The notes under the pieces were generated by a model that was not told the origin of the DNA, made no database searches, and saw only the letters and a list, made by a program, of their open reading frames with translations. Positions 6,171 to 6,390 of a DNA stretch of 6,390 bases are shown here, piece by piece. A program made the translations under genes and the position numbers. How positions within the stretch are numbered: the stretch's first letter is position 1; each line of letters begins with the position of its first letter. The DNA is from Spirochaetales bacterium (GTDB lineage: Bacteria; Spirochaetota; Spirochaetia; JABMQR01), in contig JAGLNY010000343.1 of NCBI GenBank assembly GCA_023139255.1, positions 1 through 6,390 on the forward strand. Reading direction: 5' to 3'.

Positions 6171-6203
6171 AAAAAAAGATTCCCGATTTCAGCTTATCGA
6201 GAA
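6171..6203 (-). terminator. intrinsic (Rho-independent) terminator, minus strand
   Basis: Read on the minus strand, TTCTCGAT (6196-6203) pairs with ATCGGGAA (6180-6187) as 8 bp including one G-U pair, around an 8-nt loop. It is followed directly by TCTTTTTTT (6171-6179). The stem is only moderately GC-rich but the T-tract is strong. It would stop transcription arriving from beyond 6204 and so insulate the ATPase promoter. The gene it serves is not evident; a minus-strand frame ends at 6232. Confidence 0.6.
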
Positions 6204-6310
6204 ACTACAGCTCTCTATTATCAATAGTTGATTATTCTGCCACAGGCTTATCCCAATCTATCCTTTGCTGAATATTCCTCTTATAAATTGCCTAAATCTT
6301 CAGTTTCTTT

Positions 6311-6339
6311 TTTTCAGCTTTCAGTTTTACTGTTATCAT
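6311..6339 (+). promoter_or_regulatory. weak candidate promoter for the gene at the right edge
   Basis: TTTTCA (6311-6316) and TATCAT (6334-6339) match the -35 and -10 consensus at 4 and 5 of 6 positions, with a 17-bp spacer. A transcript would start near 6346, about 23 nt before the ATG at 6369. In AT-rich DNA such matches arise by chance, so this is tentative. Confidence 0.3.
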
Positions 6340-6368
6340 CAAATAAGCAGTAGAGAAATGAGGGACTA

Positions 6369-6390
6369 ATGAAAGATTACTACGATTTGG
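6369..6390 (+). CDS. start of an unidentified gene, cut off by the window end
   Basis: An ATG at 6369 begins MKDYYDL and runs off the edge after seven codons. GAGGG (6360-6364) lies 4 nt upstream, which is close but workable as a ribosome site, and a weak promoter match lies before that. The opening resembles the N-terminus of several families (for example MKDYY in J-domain proteins), but seven residues cannot identify a product, so none is assigned. Confidence 0.4.

Larger units (their letters stand above)
5926..6368. other. 443-bp intergenic region without a convincing gene
   Basis: This stretch holds the ATPase promoter (5958-5986), inverted repeats at 6004-6037 and 6117-6141, a minus-strand intrinsic terminator (6171-6203) and a weak plus-strand promoter (6311-6339). 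Short frames exist on the plus strand (6082-6159 and 6153-6227) and the minus strand (ending at 6232), but none has a ribosome site or a recognisable product. It may include decayed coding sequence. Confidence 0.6.
6232..6390 (-). pseudogene. possible decayed minus-strand reading frame, unrecognised
   Basis: A minus-strand frame is open from the right edge to a TAG at 6292-6294, and continues in the same frame to a TAA at 6232-6234. The last stretch reads IQQRIDWDKPVAE, which looks like an ordinary protein C-terminus. Its stop lies 28 nt before the terminator hairpin at 6171-6203. Against it are the in-frame TAG, the absence of any family resemblance, and the conflict with the plus-strand start at 6369. 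This is a weak call resting mainly on the terminator's position. Confidence 0.15.

Noticed and set aside
6153..6227. Plus-strand 24-residue frame starting MLNHSKKKRF
   Set aside because: It has no ribosome site and its basic run comes from the A-tract that is the terminator's T-tract on the other strand.

Overview
The window holds six complete genes, a 5' gene fragment at the right edge, and two structured non-coding stretches. Base composition looks moderate to low in GC. Shine-Dalgarno sites are strong (AAGGAG type), and the genes are short and mostly bacterial housekeeping or envelope types. This fits a bacterium, most likely an anaerobic Firmicute- or Spirochaete-like lineage, but nothing here fixes the phylum. 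No rRNA, tRNA, CRISPR array, integrase or transposase was seen.

Layout. Positions 51-1543 carry two plus-strand genes 56 bp apart: an alpha/beta hydrolase of the hormone-sensitive-lipase (HSL) esterase family and a small flavodoxin-like NADPH-quinone-oxidoreductase-type protein. They converge on a minus-strand pair across a 72-bp gap that contains a perfect GC-rich palindrome. The minus-strand pair is a DUF4349 lipoprotein/membrane protein followed by endonuclease III (nth). The two reading frames overlap by 8 bp, so translation is probably coupled. Upstream of that pair lies a 221-bp gap (3153-3373) packed with inverted repeats. Next come two more minus-strand genes: a secreted subtilase (S8) with divergent active-site surroundings, and, 74 bp before it, an AAA ATPase with a C-terminal DUF4143 domain. 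The ATPase gene has a textbook promoter, TTGACA-17 bp-TATAAT.

The last ~440 bp before the right edge (5926-6368) have no convincing gene. They hold the ATPase promoter, two inverted repeats, and an intrinsic terminator oriented on the minus strand that has no recognisable gene in front of it. A plus-strand gene seems to begin at 6369 and runs off the window.

How the genes work together: apart from the overlapping nth/DUF4349 pair and possibly the two plus-strand genes, I see no shared pathway. The window reads as ordinary chromosomal background. I found no convincing new multi-gene system. The points most worth a second look are the intergenic inverted repeats (one sequence recurs next to the ATPase promoter), the unusual subtilase, and the orphan terminator.
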